Assembly (NCBI GenBank): GCA_039934035.1
Contig: JBDTMZ010000008.1
Coordinates: 1-64,000 of the forward strand
Length of the DNA: 64,000 bases
From: Solibacter sp039934035
GTDB lineage: Bacteria > Acidobacteriota > Terriglobia > Bryobacterales > Bryobacteraceae
Direction: 5' to 3'
The notes under the pieces are model-generated. The model searched no databases. It had not been told where the DNA came from and saw only the letters and a list, made by a program, of their open reading frames with translations. Made by a program: the position numbers and the translations under genes. Below, piece after piece: positions 35,825-44,109 of this stretch. Numbering within the stretch: position 1 is the first letter of the stretch; each line of letters begins with the position of its first letter.

Positions 35825-36631
35825 GTGCCAGTTCAAGGCGTCAGGCCGATCATTATCGTTCGTAAGAAAGGTGGGCACGCAGCTCACCACGGTGGCGCAT
35901 GGAAGGTCGCTTACGCCGATTTCGTTACCGCAATGATGGCTTTGTTCATTGTCCTCTGGTTGATGAACTCCAATGCAAAAGTCAAGGAAGCGGTTGCAGG
36001 GTATTTTCAAGATCCCGCTGGAACTGGGAAGATGGCTGGAACTGACAAGAACGGTACGGACAAGACCATAGAGGTCTCCAAGGACAACATGGAGAATCTC
36101 AAACACGAATTGGAAAAAGCCATCAAGACCCTTCCCAAATTCCAGGCGATGAAAGACCAGATCTCACTTACTGTAACCTCCGAGGGACTTCGGATTGAGC
36201 TGATGGAGACACAGGCAGGCATGTTCTTCCACAGCGGCAATGCCAACCCGACCGATACCGGTGTGGGCCTGCTGCGGCTGCTGTCGGACGAACTGGGGAA
36301 GTTGCCCAACCGGTTGTTGATTGAGGGGCACACAGACGCGACTCCGTACGCGAGCAACGGGCCTTATACCAACTGGGAGCTCTCCAGCGACCGGGCCAAC
36401 CTGGCAAGGCAATTGATGCAGGCAAGCGGATTGAGGTCCGGGCAGGTGTTCCAGGTCAGGGGGTTTGCAGATCAGCAACTGCGCAACGTCAAGGATCCAT
36501 ACGATGCGGCGAATCGGCGCATCACGGTCATCGTGCAGTACCTGGTTCCGCCGGCCGGCACTGCGCCCGCAGGCCAAATGGCCGGAATCGCTCCGGCACT
36601 GGCAAACCACAAACCCCTGGGGGCCCGATAG
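35825..36631 (+). CDS. motB: Stator protein MotB (second set)
   Basis: A 268-residue MotB close to the classical proton type. The membrane helix VAYADFVTAMMALFIVLWLM carries the ion-binding Asp32, the same number as in Escherichia coli. The OmpA-like peptidoglycan-binding domain has LLIEGHTDATPYASNG, NWELSSDRANLARQLMQ and the terminal NRRITVIVQY box. Its usual partner motA is not next to it but lies on the minus strand at 38043. The GTG start is preceded by AAGAGAG; CCGATAA just upstream is a weak sigma-28 -10 box. Confidence 0.95.
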   Translation: MPVQGVRPIIIVRKKGGHAAHHGGAWKVAYADFVTAMMALFIVLWLMNSNAKVKEAVAGYFQDPAGTGKMAGTDKNGTDKTIEVSKDNMENLKHELEKAIKTLPKFQAMKDQISLTVTSEGLRIELMETQAGMFFHSGNANPTDTGVGLLRLLSDELGKLPNRLLIEGHTDATPYASNGPYTNWELSSDRANLARQLMQASGLRSGQVFQVRGFADQQLRNVKDPYDAANRRITVIVQYLVPPAGTAPAGQMAGIAPALANHKPLGAR

Positions 36632-36686
36632 ACTCTGCGCCGCTGGGGACAGCAAGTAAGGTCGCTCCGACACGCTGAAGGTCGTA

Positions 36687-36965
36687 CTAAGACCAAGCAC
36701 CGCCAGCAGTGAGAACCTTGAGCCTCTTGCGTTTCGAATTTTTCCGCTTTTCAGTGACCGCACGCGGAATGCAGGCTCCTTCCCCAAGGACGATGGCATC
36801 GACGCGTATAACCGTCCCGCTATCGGTGACCCAGTCCTCGTCGCGCAGGTGAATGTCTTGACCGGCGGCACGATGGGGTGCGGCAACCCTGATGAAACCT
36901 GCCCCGATCAACAGTACCCGGGCAACCACCGTTCGTCCCGAAAGGTAGGAATAGGTAATTGTCAT
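36687..36965 (-). CDS. Unknown small protein, 92 residues
   Basis: I do not recognise the family. It starts MTITYSYLSGRTVVARVLLI and ends with a very basic tail (TEKRKNSKRKRLKVLTAGG). The middle (GTVIRVDAIVLGEGACIP) could be a beta strand pair. The basic tail may bind nucleic acid. No link to flagella beyond the place after motB on the opposite strand. It may be a spurious ORF. Confidence 0.35.
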   Translation of the reverse strand: MTITYSYLSGRTVVARVLLIGAGFIRVAAPHRAAGQDIHLRDEDWVTDSGTVIRVDAIVLGEGACIPRAVTEKRKNSKRKRLKVLTAGGAWS

Positions 36966-37405
36966 CGACTTATAGGGGTTTAGATCGACGAGTGGTTTGG
37001 TGTGTCTGTGGACCGCTGGCTCGCTGGCCGGCGCCCCCCATCAGTTCGGTTCGTCGAGACTTCATTGCAACCCTCCCAAAATCGGACTTACCCGGCTAAT
37101 GGGACGTTAACCGAGCCGGATAACGTTGGTAAGTATTGCACTCTGAGTACCAATGTGAACTACGTGCGTCACATCCAGGTTATGAGCCGAAACGCGCAGG
37201 AGAGGTGTCGTAATCTCGACGGTGGCGGGTTTTCGCCGGCGCTAAGTCCGTGATCGAGAGATTTGTTGCGATGCCGACGCACTCGCTGATGCTCGGGGCT
37301 ATGATCGGAGCCCGGACCGGCGAATGAATCGTGATCGAGTCAAGATCGACTGGAAATTCGACCGCAAGAGCGCTCGCCGTAAGTTTAGCTATAGCACGAA
37401 CTCTT
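36966..37405. other. 440-base gap with weak ORF debris
   Basis: I find no convincing gene. A frame at 37002-37253 (83 residues) has no domain and looks accidental. A short frame ending at 37419 (37324 ATG) reads DRVKIDWKFDRKSARRKFSY, then a basic SxSFKRS tail; it resembles the C-terminal tail of a transposase, but I cannot name a family. No hairpin or riboswitch-like structure was recognised. Confidence 0.35.
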
Positions 37406-37978
37406 TCAAGCGGTCGTAGACCGAGCCGCCTGCGTCGCCGGTCGTAGGGAGTGGCGGGACAATTGGCGGCCCATGGAACCTGCCATGCGCTCGATCAGCC
37501 GCGCCAGAACCGGTGGGGGAATCATGTCTTGGTCACACAGTTCTTCCAGGGCTTGAATCGGGTCCCCGGCAGGCGCCGCCCCTGCCTGCAGGTTCGTGAA
37601 GCCAAACAACCTTAAGTATCCGGCCAGTTTCTTACGGTCGACAGGCTTGACGAGATAGCCGTCGGCTCCTTGCCGCCGCACGGTATCCACCATGTCGTGT
37701 TCGCTGGAAGCCGTAATCACCAGTATGCGGGCTTGGACCGGCGGGGTGCTCTCCGCTTCCAGTGCGCGTATCCTGCACAGCACCTCAGGCCCCGATATCA
37801 GAGGGAGTCCCAAGTCCAGACAGACCAAGTCAAATGGCACACCTTCGCCGAGGCTGCGACTGTAAGTGTCAAAGCCTTCCTGTCCATCCTTGGCCACCTC
37901 GCATTCCCCATAGCCACCGAGGACCCGCTGCAGGAGAATCCGGATCACCGGACTGTCGTCCACGATTAGAGCGCGCAT
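37406..37978 (-). CDS. Response regulator with C-terminal extension
   Basis: A 190-residue protein with a CheY-like receiver in residues 1-125 (MRALIVDDSPVIRILLQRVL with the DD pair, FDLVCLDLGLPLISG with the phosphorylated Asp, ILVITASSEHD and the YLVKPVDR lysine). The last 65 residues (ALEELCDQDMIPPPVLARL and onward) are basic and do not match an output domain I know. It follows motA by about 64 bases on the same strand. It could be a CheY-like switch or a regulator of the second stator set. Confidence 0.85.
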   Translation of the reverse strand: MRALIVDDSPVIRILLQRVLGGYGECEVAKDGQEGFDTYSRSLGEGVPFDLVCLDLGLPLISGPEVLCRIRALEAESTPPVQARILVITASSEHDMVDTVRRQGADGYLVKPVDRKKLAGYLRLFGFTNLQAGAAPAGDPIQALEELCDQDMIPPPVLARLIERMAGSMGRQLSRHSLRPATQAARSTTA

Positions 37979-38042
37979 GGCGAATTACCTCGAGCAGTGT
38001 CACCTTCGCGCGACCCGGTGTGGGTGCCGGCAAAGAACAGTC

Positions 38043-38927
38043 TCATGCCGCAGCTGCTTCCGGGCTTGCTGTACCGGCCCCACGGCGACAGGTGGCTTCC
38101 AACTCTTTGAAGGTTGGCCGCACGCTCGACGGAATCGCCCGGCGCGCGAACTCGACCGCCAGGATCGGCGCCGACCCACGGATGAAAGCCATGACTCCAA
38201 CGCGTACCACATGGTAGTACTGTCCCTCGGACGTATTGATGACGGCCATTCGCGCGGCGATCGGCCCGAAGAAGCCGTAGCACAACAAAATTCCGAGAAA
38301 CGTCCCGACGAGCGCGGCCCCCACCTTTTTCCCGATTTCCTCCGGAGGCCCGCCGAGCGCCCCCATGGTGATGACGATGCCGAGAACGGCAGCCACGATT
38401 CCCAGGCCAGGCAGGGCGTCCGCCGTGGTGCTGAGCGCGGTAACCGGTGCCTGGGCCTCGTTGTGGTGGACTTCCATATCGAGTTCCATCATTTGATCGA
38501 GTTCGAATGAATCCACGCCGCCACTGATGAACATACGCAACGTATCGCAAATGAAGTGGACAGCGTGGTGATCTTTCAGGAACTTGGGATATTTTGTGAA
38601 GATCGAACTCTTCGCAGGCTCATCTACATCGCCCTCGAGTTTGGGTAGCCCGTTCTTGCGGGCATAGCCGAACAGTTCATTCAGCATCTTCAGGTTTTCA
38701 AGATAGAATGCCTTGTTTCTGGCGTCGCCCTTGAAAACCCCGAGAATGTCCTTCAACAGTCGAAGAACCACCGGGAGGGGATTGGCAATCAGCATAGTCC
38801 CGATGGCGGCCCCGAGTATGATGAGCAGTTCCGCCGGCTGGACGAGGACCAGGAGTGGGCCATGCTCCATGAGATACCCGCCAAGGATGGCACCGATCAC
38901 AAGAGCTATGCCGATGAGCGCAAGCAT
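38043..38927 (-). CDS. motA: Stator protein MotA (second set)
   Basis: A 294-residue MotA of the classic proton-driven type, matching the E. coli length. Visible are MLALIGIALVIGAILGGYLM, the PAELLIILGAAIGTMLIANP helix, a cytoplasmic loop, and the C-terminal pair GIVAAVLGIVITMGALGG and VGTFLGILLCYGFFGPIAAR. The C-terminus has ILAVEFARRAIPSSVRPTF, like EFGRK in E. coli. The arginine and glutamates of the loop that meet FliG are present in the family positions by eye. Its MotB lies 1.4 kb away on the other strand. Confidence 0.96.
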   Translation of the reverse strand: MLALIGIALVIGAILGGYLMEHGPLLVLVQPAELLIILGAAIGTMLIANPLPVVLRLLKDILGVFKGDARNKAFYLENLKMLNELFGYARKNGLPKLEGDVDEPAKSSIFTKYPKFLKDHHAVHFICDTLRMFISGGVDSFELDQMMELDMEVHHNEAQAPVTALSTTADALPGLGIVAAVLGIVITMGALGGPPEEIGKKVGAALVGTFLGILLCYGFFGPIAARMAVINTSEGQYYHVVRVGVMAFIRGSAPILAVEFARRAIPSSVRPTFKELEATCRRGAGTASPEAAAA

Positions 38928-38994
38928 GATTTAGTCCGATTTCTCCATGTGTGCCATATCGGTCATTCGGTGGATCATTGCGGCCTGGATCTCT

Positions 38995-40422
38995 CTAGTT
39001 CGACATATCCATCACGCGGAGCTTTGAGACCAGAGTGGTGCGTGGGATCCGCAGCAGATCGGCCGCAAGGGTTCTGTTCCCGTTTGCCTTCTGTAGAACC
39101 TGGTCGAGGATCGATCGTTCAAAGCTGTTCACGAGGTGGGCGAAGTTGACCCCGGTATCCGGCACCGCGAAGGGCAGCATGGAACTGCCCAGATCCGGGC
39201 GCGCGACTTCCGTGGGAAGGAGAAAATCGCTGGGGTAGAGGATTGGCCTGTCCCCCGACATCACTACGGCCATTTCCACCAGGTTTTCGAGTTGCCGCAC
39301 ATTTCCCGGCCAGGAGTACCAGCTCAGGTGCTCTATGGTTTCGTTATACAGCTCTTTGAGCGGAATATTCTCGAGCTTACAGACCTTGTGCACGAAATGG
39401 CGGGTCAGAAGCCGGATATCACCACGGCGCTGCCGCAGTGGCGGCATCTGGATGGGCACTACGTTCAGGCGATAGTAGAGGTCCTCTCGGAACTGGCCGA
39501 GTTTGACCCGCTCGAGCAGGTTCAGGTTCGAAGCTGCGATTACGCGGACATTCAGTTTAACGGTCTCTGAACTGCCCAATCGCTGCAATTCCCGTTCCTG
39601 AAGCACCCGCAGCAGTTTCGCCTGAAGATCCAGCGGCATATCGCCGATTTCATCCAGAAACAGCGTGCTGTTGTTGGCTTCCTCGAAGCGCCCGATACGC
39701 GAGGTGACGGCCCCCGTGAACGCGCCCTTTGTGTGTCCGAACAGTTCGGCTTCCAGCAAATGCTCCGGGATCGCGCTGCAATTCAGGGCGACCATCGGAA
39801 AGCGCGAGCGGCCGCCCGCCATGTGGATCGCCCGTGCAGCCATTTCCTTGCCCGTTCCGGTCTCACCCGTGATCAGGACCGTGCACCGGCGTGATGCCAC
39901 GAGTTCGATGATCCGTGCGAGATCCTGCATGGGAGCGCTGTCTCCCACCGACAGGCTACGCCAATGCTCGTGATCGCCGCGCACCTCCACCATCCTGCGG
40001 CAGTGGACTTCTTCCTTGGCTGCTTCCAGGATCAGGGTCAGTTCGCCACCGACTCCTCCGGTGCCTGTGTCTATCGCCTGGTATGCCCCCATCCTAATCA
40101 AACGAATGGCTTCGGGCATGGTGTTTGTTCCGTCCAACAGGAAGATCATCATCACCGGGACCGGCACCGCCCTGACCAGCTCGAGTAGGTCGCACGCTTT
40201 CGATTCCAGAAGGGCACTCTGTACGACGACGATCGGGAACAATCTCGATTGGATGCTCGTAAGCAGTTCCGCCGCCGTCGACACCCGCTCCAAAATCAGA
40301 CTCGCGCCTGCCGCAGATTCCCGAACAAGGCAGGAGTGCCTATCGGAGCCGAGGCACAAGACGTGAGTGGGTTCATGAGGTTGAATGGACCTCACTCGAT
40401 CGGTTTCCTTAAGCTGTGTCAT
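38995..40422 (-). CDS. Sigma-54 activator with degenerate receiver
   Basis: A 475-residue enhancer-binding protein. The N-terminal part folds like a receiver but lacks the phosphorylatable Asp (VVVVDxxLP is replaced by IVVVQSALLE), as in FleQ/FlrA. The AAA+ domain has LITGETGTGKEMAARAIH (Walker A), GAFTGA at residues 233-238 (sigma-54 contact) and TLFLDEIGDMPLDLQ. The Fis-type HTH ends the protein (ANGNRTLAADLLRIPRTTLV). It is probably the flagellar master activator. It overlaps the upstream PilZ-like gene by 4 bases and lies just ahead of motA on the same strand. Confidence 0.95.
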   Translation of the reverse strand: MTQLKETDRVRSIQPHEPTHVLCLGSDRHSCLVRESAAGASLILERVSTAAELLTSIQSRLFPIVVVQSALLESKACDLLELVRAVPVPVMMIFLLDGTNTMPEAIRLIRMGAYQAIDTGTGGVGGELTLILEAAKEEVHCRRMVEVRGDHEHWRSLSVGDSAPMQDLARIIELVASRRCTVLITGETGTGKEMAARAIHMAGGRSRFPMVALNCSAIPEHLLEAELFGHTKGAFTGAVTSRIGRFEEANNSTLFLDEIGDMPLDLQAKLLRVLQERELQRLGSSETVKLNVRVIAASNLNLLERVKLGQFREDLYYRLNVVPIQMPPLRQRRGDIRLLTRHFVHKVCKLENIPLKELYNETIEHLSWYSWPGNVRQLENLVEMAVVMSGDRPILYPSDFLLPTEVARPDLGSSMLPFAVPDTGVNFAHLVNSFERSILDQVLQKANGNRTLAADLLRIPRTTLVSKLRVMDMSN

Positions 40423-40784
40423 TCCGCTTCGTTTCGGGTGCGCTGCTTCTCATAGAACACGAGGTGCGAGTTCAGCGCAGCCAGCGAACCACAGACGGAT
40501 TCTTCGGTATCCAGAGCGCTCCAATCCGGATGCGGGTGCCATGAACCCGGCAAAACCTCCCGTGCCCGTACCGCAAGTACGAAATGCCCATTTCGCGGAA
40601 TAGAGGCGGTCACCTCGCCGAGGAGTGTGTCCCCGTCAATTCGGAGTTGGACGGCGGTGTCGACGGTGAGGTGCGTCGGGCTCTCCAACTGCAGGTAACG
40701 CCGGTTTCGCTCCAAGAGCACTACTTCATGCGTTTGGATTGTTGCGTCGAGTACTTTCAGCATATAGGGCATGTTAATGGCCAT
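40419..40784 (-). CDS. PilZ-like small protein upstream of the activator
   Basis: A 122-residue protein with strand-rich segments resembling PilZ/YcgR-like barrels: TIQTHEVVLLERNRRYLQLE and AVQLRIDGDTLLGEVTASI, then GHFVLAVRAREVLPGS. The RxxxR and D/NxSxxG residues of true c-di-GMP binding PilZ domains are not visible, so ligand binding is doubtful. The start is uncertain (ATGs at 40784, 40772, 40763); the longer frame to 40925 adds unrelated residues. Its 4-base overlap with the activator indicates an operon and possibly a regulatory partnership. Confidence 0.6.
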   Translation of the reverse strand: MAINMPYMLKVLDATIQTHEVVLLERNRRYLQLESPTHLTVDTAVQLRIDGDTLLGEVTASIPRNGHFVLAVRAREVLPGSWHPHPDWSALDTEESVCGSLAALNSHLVFYEKQRTRNEAE

Positions 40785-40869
40785 ATCGTCCAAAGAACGC
40801 GCTTTATTCGTAATTTCTTCGAATTCGGGCGCCAGGAGGGGAAAAACGACGGCGCTAAATGACTTACTA

Positions 40870-40899
40870 ATACTATCAGTACTAAACGTAATAATGCAA
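40870..40899 (-). promoter_or_regulatory. Housekeeping-type promoter for the PilZ-like/activator unit
   Basis: In an AT-rich stretch, TTGCAT and TAGTAT stand 18 bases apart on the minus strand, close to the -35/-10 of sigma-70. A housekeeping promoter would fit a master-regulator unit. There is no experimental support. Confidence 0.4.
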
Positions 40900-41006
40900 C
40901 TAAAAAGGAAATCGTTGGTTAACACACATTACCCGAATAACAACGGCTTGGCATCATGGATCTCGCAGTACTGTGCTAATTGCGCCTGACGGGTAATAAT
41001 AAACTC

Positions 41007-41591
41007 GTGACAAGCACTCTGAACAACCGCGGCCTCAATATTGGTTCATCCGAAATCCGATGCGAACTTCCGCCTTTGATCCTCTTCCCCTTAGGTTATA
41101 GTGCCGACCCGGACGAACAACTCCAAGCTGGCTTTTCTAATCCACTTACGCGGCAATACCTACAATCCAGATACAACGAGTTACGCATGTTATGCCTGAT
41201 CGGTAAAGACCTGAACCGTTGGGTGGAGCAATGTGTGGACATGGCTTCCGTGGACCCTACGCTGGCGGGCCTGTCGGAGCGCGACTTTATCGCAGCCCTG
41301 CTCTTCAACCCGCCCGCGTCGGTGCAGCGGAAGATGCACATTTGGGGGGTAAAGAACTATCAGATTATATTTTCGCGGGCGATCGGGCTAAACGCAGCTT
41401 TCCCGCATCCACCCTCAGTATTCGACATGTCGGAGTCGTTTCTCCGTAGATTCCACGCATACGCCGACGCTCTATATGACGCCAGATGCAAGGCGGAGGA
41501 GGCGGCAGCGGGACAAGGGATTAAGTTTGCCTTTGAGGTCTTCGCGTCCGGTGAGTATGCATCGTACCTGGAGAAATCCTGGGAAGAATAG
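41007..41591 (+). CDS. Unknown protein within the flagellar locus
   Basis: The frame is 195 residues with GTG at 41007 (TTG at 40980 also possible). I do not recognise it. It has no signal peptide or membrane segment. Regions of interest: QLQAGFSNPLTRQYLQSRYN, RMLCLIGKDLNRWVEQCVDM, SVQRKMHIWGVKNYQIIFSR and KFAFEVFASGEYASYLEKS. The sequence looks well structured and conserved in style (helical, aromatic). It lies between the activator unit and the flhA-side genes, divergent from the first and convergent with the second. Confidence 0.6.
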   Translation: MTSTLNNRGLNIGSSEIRCELPPLILFPLGYSADPDEQLQAGFSNPLTRQYLQSRYNELRMLCLIGKDLNRWVEQCVDMASVDPTLAGLSERDFIAALLFNPPASVQRKMHIWGVKNYQIIFSRAIGLNAAFPHPPSVFDMSESFLRRFHAYADALYDARCKAEEAAAGQGIKFAFEVFASGEYASYLEKSWEE

Positions 41592-41610
41592 TTGGAAGGC
41601 TCGACTTAGC

Positions 41611-42003
41611 CTACCCCGCAGATCCACGACTCAGCAAGCGATGGACCTTTTCCAGCAGGACGACTTCTGACTGAGGTAAGCCCAGTGCCGCGGAGACGGT
41701 ATGACTGTCGCTGCCACGCCGGTACATGCGTAGAGCTTCCGCGCGCTTGTGGACATTGAGTCCCGTAAATGAGATGTAAGGGGCCGGCGTTACAAAGTTT
41801 TGTTCTACTTCGACGCGCAACTGTTGGACCTGGCTCTCCAGCGTAGCAATCGAATCCCGTAAGGACTGCTCTTCGGCCAGATGGCCCTTCTGCTGCCAGC
41901 GCATTTCAATCCGCGTGGATATCACCAGATGAAGGGCGGCGGCACCTCCGCACGCGAGGGCACTGTAAATCGCGAGCGGGTGGGTAATCCAGTCGAAAGT
42001 CAT
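41611..42003 (-). CDS. DUF2802-like protein: membrane helix, coiled coil, HTH
   Basis: A 130-residue protein with one N-terminal membrane helix (PLAIYSALACGGAAALHLVI), a coiled coil (AEEQSLRDSIATLESQVQQ) and a C-terminal helix-turn-helix-like part (KRAEALRMYRRGSDSHTVSA, LGLPQSEVVLLEKVHRLL). This order and the final box resemble DUF2802 proteins found in gamma-proteobacterial flagellar/chemotaxis operons. It starts 12 bases after flhA and ends that unit. A structural or regulatory role at the cell pole is possible but unproven. Confidence 0.65.
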   Translation of the reverse strand: MTFDWITHPLAIYSALACGGAAALHLVISTRIEMRWQQKGHLAEEQSLRDSIATLESQVQQLRVEVEQNFVTPAPYISFTGLNVHKRAEALRMYRRGSDSHTVSAALGLPQSEVVLLEKVHRLLSRGSAG

Positions 42004-42015
42004 AAGTAACCCTCT

Positions 42016-44091
42016 TTATTGCACAACTCCCAGCGACAACACTTTTAATTCGGGGGGGATTTCATTGTGGGATAGTACAAATAGATTCGGCATGCTGTTC
42101 TCAACGAGTTGGCGCACAAAATAGCGCGATCCTGAACCGGTGATCATGACGGTTGGAGCCTCGGGGCGCGGTATGGCCCGCTCGATGCGGCTCACCAGGT
42201 CGCGGATCGACTCCGGAGACGCATTCAGGTGGCTGGTCTGCTCCCCATGTTCCACCGCTGATTCGACGGCTCGTTCCGAAGTGGAGTCCAGAAAGTAGGC
42301 CGGCAGTTCGCCGGACCGATTGATGTACGGCTTCACGACTGCGCGGCGGATGGACTGCCGTACGAACTCCCCGAGGAGAATCGGGTTGCGGGTGGAAGCC
42401 GCGGCTTCACCGAGGGCCTCGAGGATGGAAGTTGCATCGCGGATCGAGACGCGTTCTCGCAGCAGGTTCTGAAATACACGTTGCAGCACGGGAAGTGAGA
42501 GCAATTTGGGCACGAGGTCCTCCACCACCTTGGGATTCTCCAGTGTGACGCGATCCAGCGTCTTCTTGACATCCTGACGCGAGAATAGTTCGTGTGCGTA
42601 GCGCCGCACGAATTCTGAGATGTGGGTGCCGATTACAGTCACGGGATCGACCACGGTATAGCCTGATTTGCGCGCGAGCTCGCACTGATCGTTGCGGACC
42701 CAGAGTGCCGGGATGCCGAACGCCGGTTCGCGTGTGGCCACGCCTTCCATCGTTGCGTTCGGTTTGCCGACAGCGATCGCGAGTTCGCATCCGGGGGGCA
42801 CTTCGAAGCGGCTGATTTCCACTCCTTTCATGCAGATGGCGTATTCGTGCGCCTTCAGGGAGAGATTGTCTTTGAGGCGCACTGCGGGCAGGATATAACC
42901 CAGATCAGTGGCCAACTGCCGGCGAATGGCGGCAACACGCCGCAACAAAGGCGAATCGGCACCGCCGTCGACCAGTCTCACCAGGCCCAGCCCGACCTCG
43001 ATCGAGAGTGTTTCCACCTTCAGCAGGTCCTCGACGTTTTCCTTCGTAGCGTGGATCGGCGCCGCAGTAGCTTCGGAATCCGTACCGACGACATTTCGCC
43101 GCATCTTCCACGAAGCCGCGCCCAAGCCTACGCCCATGATTAGGAAGGGAACTTTGGGAAGTCCGGGAAACGCTGCCAGGCAGATCAACGTACCGGCAGT
43201 AAACATGAGCGGTTGCCACTTGCCGAATACCTGCCTGCGGAATTCATCACCGAGCCGGCTGTCGGAACTGGAGCGGGTCACGATCATGGCGCCCGAAATC
43301 GAAATCATCAATGCCGGGATGACGGTTACGAGTCCGTCTCCTATCGTTAGTACGCTGTAGGTCTGAATCGCGCGCTTCAGATCCATACCGTGCTGTAGGA
43401 CGCCAATCAGAAAGCCGGCTACGATGTTAATTACGGTGATGAGAATACTGGCCATGGCGTCTCGCTGGGTGAATCGGGATGCGCCATCCATGGCGCCGTA
43501 GAACTCCGCTTCGGCTGCCAGTCCCTTGCGGCGAGAGCGCGCCTCAGATTCGTCGATCAGTCCCGAGTTGAGGTCCGAATCGATGGACATCTGCTTGCCC
43601 GGCAGTGCATCCAGCGTAAATCGCGCCGTCACTTCAGAGATGCGAACCGCTCCATGGTTGATGACCACATATTGAATTGCGATGAGAATCAAGAATATTA
43701 CGGCGCCAATGATGTAATTTCCGCCGACTACAAAATTTCCGAACGACTCGATGACATCTCCTGCTGCCGAGGTCCCGGAGTTCCCGTTGAGAAGGATCAA
43801 CCGGGACGAAGACACGTTCAGGGCGAGACGGAAGAGCGTCAGGATGAGCAGGGTGGTGGGAAAGACACTGAACTCCACCGCTTTGGTCAAGTACAACGAG
43901 ACCATCAGGACGATGACCGAGAGCATGATGTCTACCACCAGCAGCAGGTCGAGCAGGAATGGAGGCATTGGGGTGATCAGCGCCACCACAATCGCGAGGA
44001 CGGCGAGCGGTACGGCCATCTCCGCAGCAGCGGCCGCCGTGATCTTGGGAAACTTTCGTGACTTCGGTGCCGGGAGGGCTTGGGTTGCCAT
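42016..44091 (-). CDS. flhA: Flagellar export gate protein FlhA
   Basis: A 691-residue component of the type III export gate. The N-terminal half holds eight membrane helices (AVPLAVLAIVVALITPMPPF, FLLDLLLVVDIMLSVIVLMV and others) with the FHIPEP-like cytoplasmic motif region (ARFTLDALPGKQMSIDSDLN). The C-terminal cytoplasmic part binds substrates and chaperones; VDPVTVIGTHISEFVRRYAH and SEIPPELKVLSLGVV-like ends fit the family. It follows flhB by 18 bases in the fliK-flhA unit. Confidence 0.97.
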   Translation of the reverse strand: MATQALPAPKSRKFPKITAAAAAEMAVPLAVLAIVVALITPMPPFLLDLLLVVDIMLSVIVLMVSLYLTKAVEFSVFPTTLLILTLFRLALNVSSSRLILLNGNSGTSAAGDVIESFGNFVVGGNYIIGAVIFLILIAIQYVVINHGAVRISEVTARFTLDALPGKQMSIDSDLNSGLIDESEARSRRKGLAAEAEFYGAMDGASRFTQRDAMASILITVINIVAGFLIGVLQHGMDLKRAIQTYSVLTIGDGLVTVIPALMISISGAMIVTRSSSDSRLGDEFRRQVFGKWQPLMFTAGTLICLAAFPGLPKVPFLIMGVGLGAASWKMRRNVVGTDSEATAAPIHATKENVEDLLKVETLSIEVGLGLVRLVDGGADSPLLRRVAAIRRQLATDLGYILPAVRLKDNLSLKAHEYAICMKGVEISRFEVPPGCELAIAVGKPNATMEGVATREPAFGIPALWVRNDQCELARKSGYTVVDPVTVIGTHISEFVRRYAHELFSRQDVKKTLDRVTLENPKVVEDLVPKLLSLPVLQRVFQNLLRERVSIRDATSILEALGEAAASTRNPILLGEFVRQSIRRAVVKPYINRSGELPAYFLDSTSERAVESAVEHGEQTSHLNASPESIRDLVSRIERAIPRPEAPTVMITGSGSRYFVRQLVENSMPNLFVLSHNEIPPELKVLSLGVVQ

Positions 44092-44109
44092 GCAGTCCTT
44101 TATTAGCGC

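Noticed and set aside
36966..37405. Riboswitch or small RNA
   Set aside because: No recognisable conserved core, stem pair or terminator was seen in the gap.
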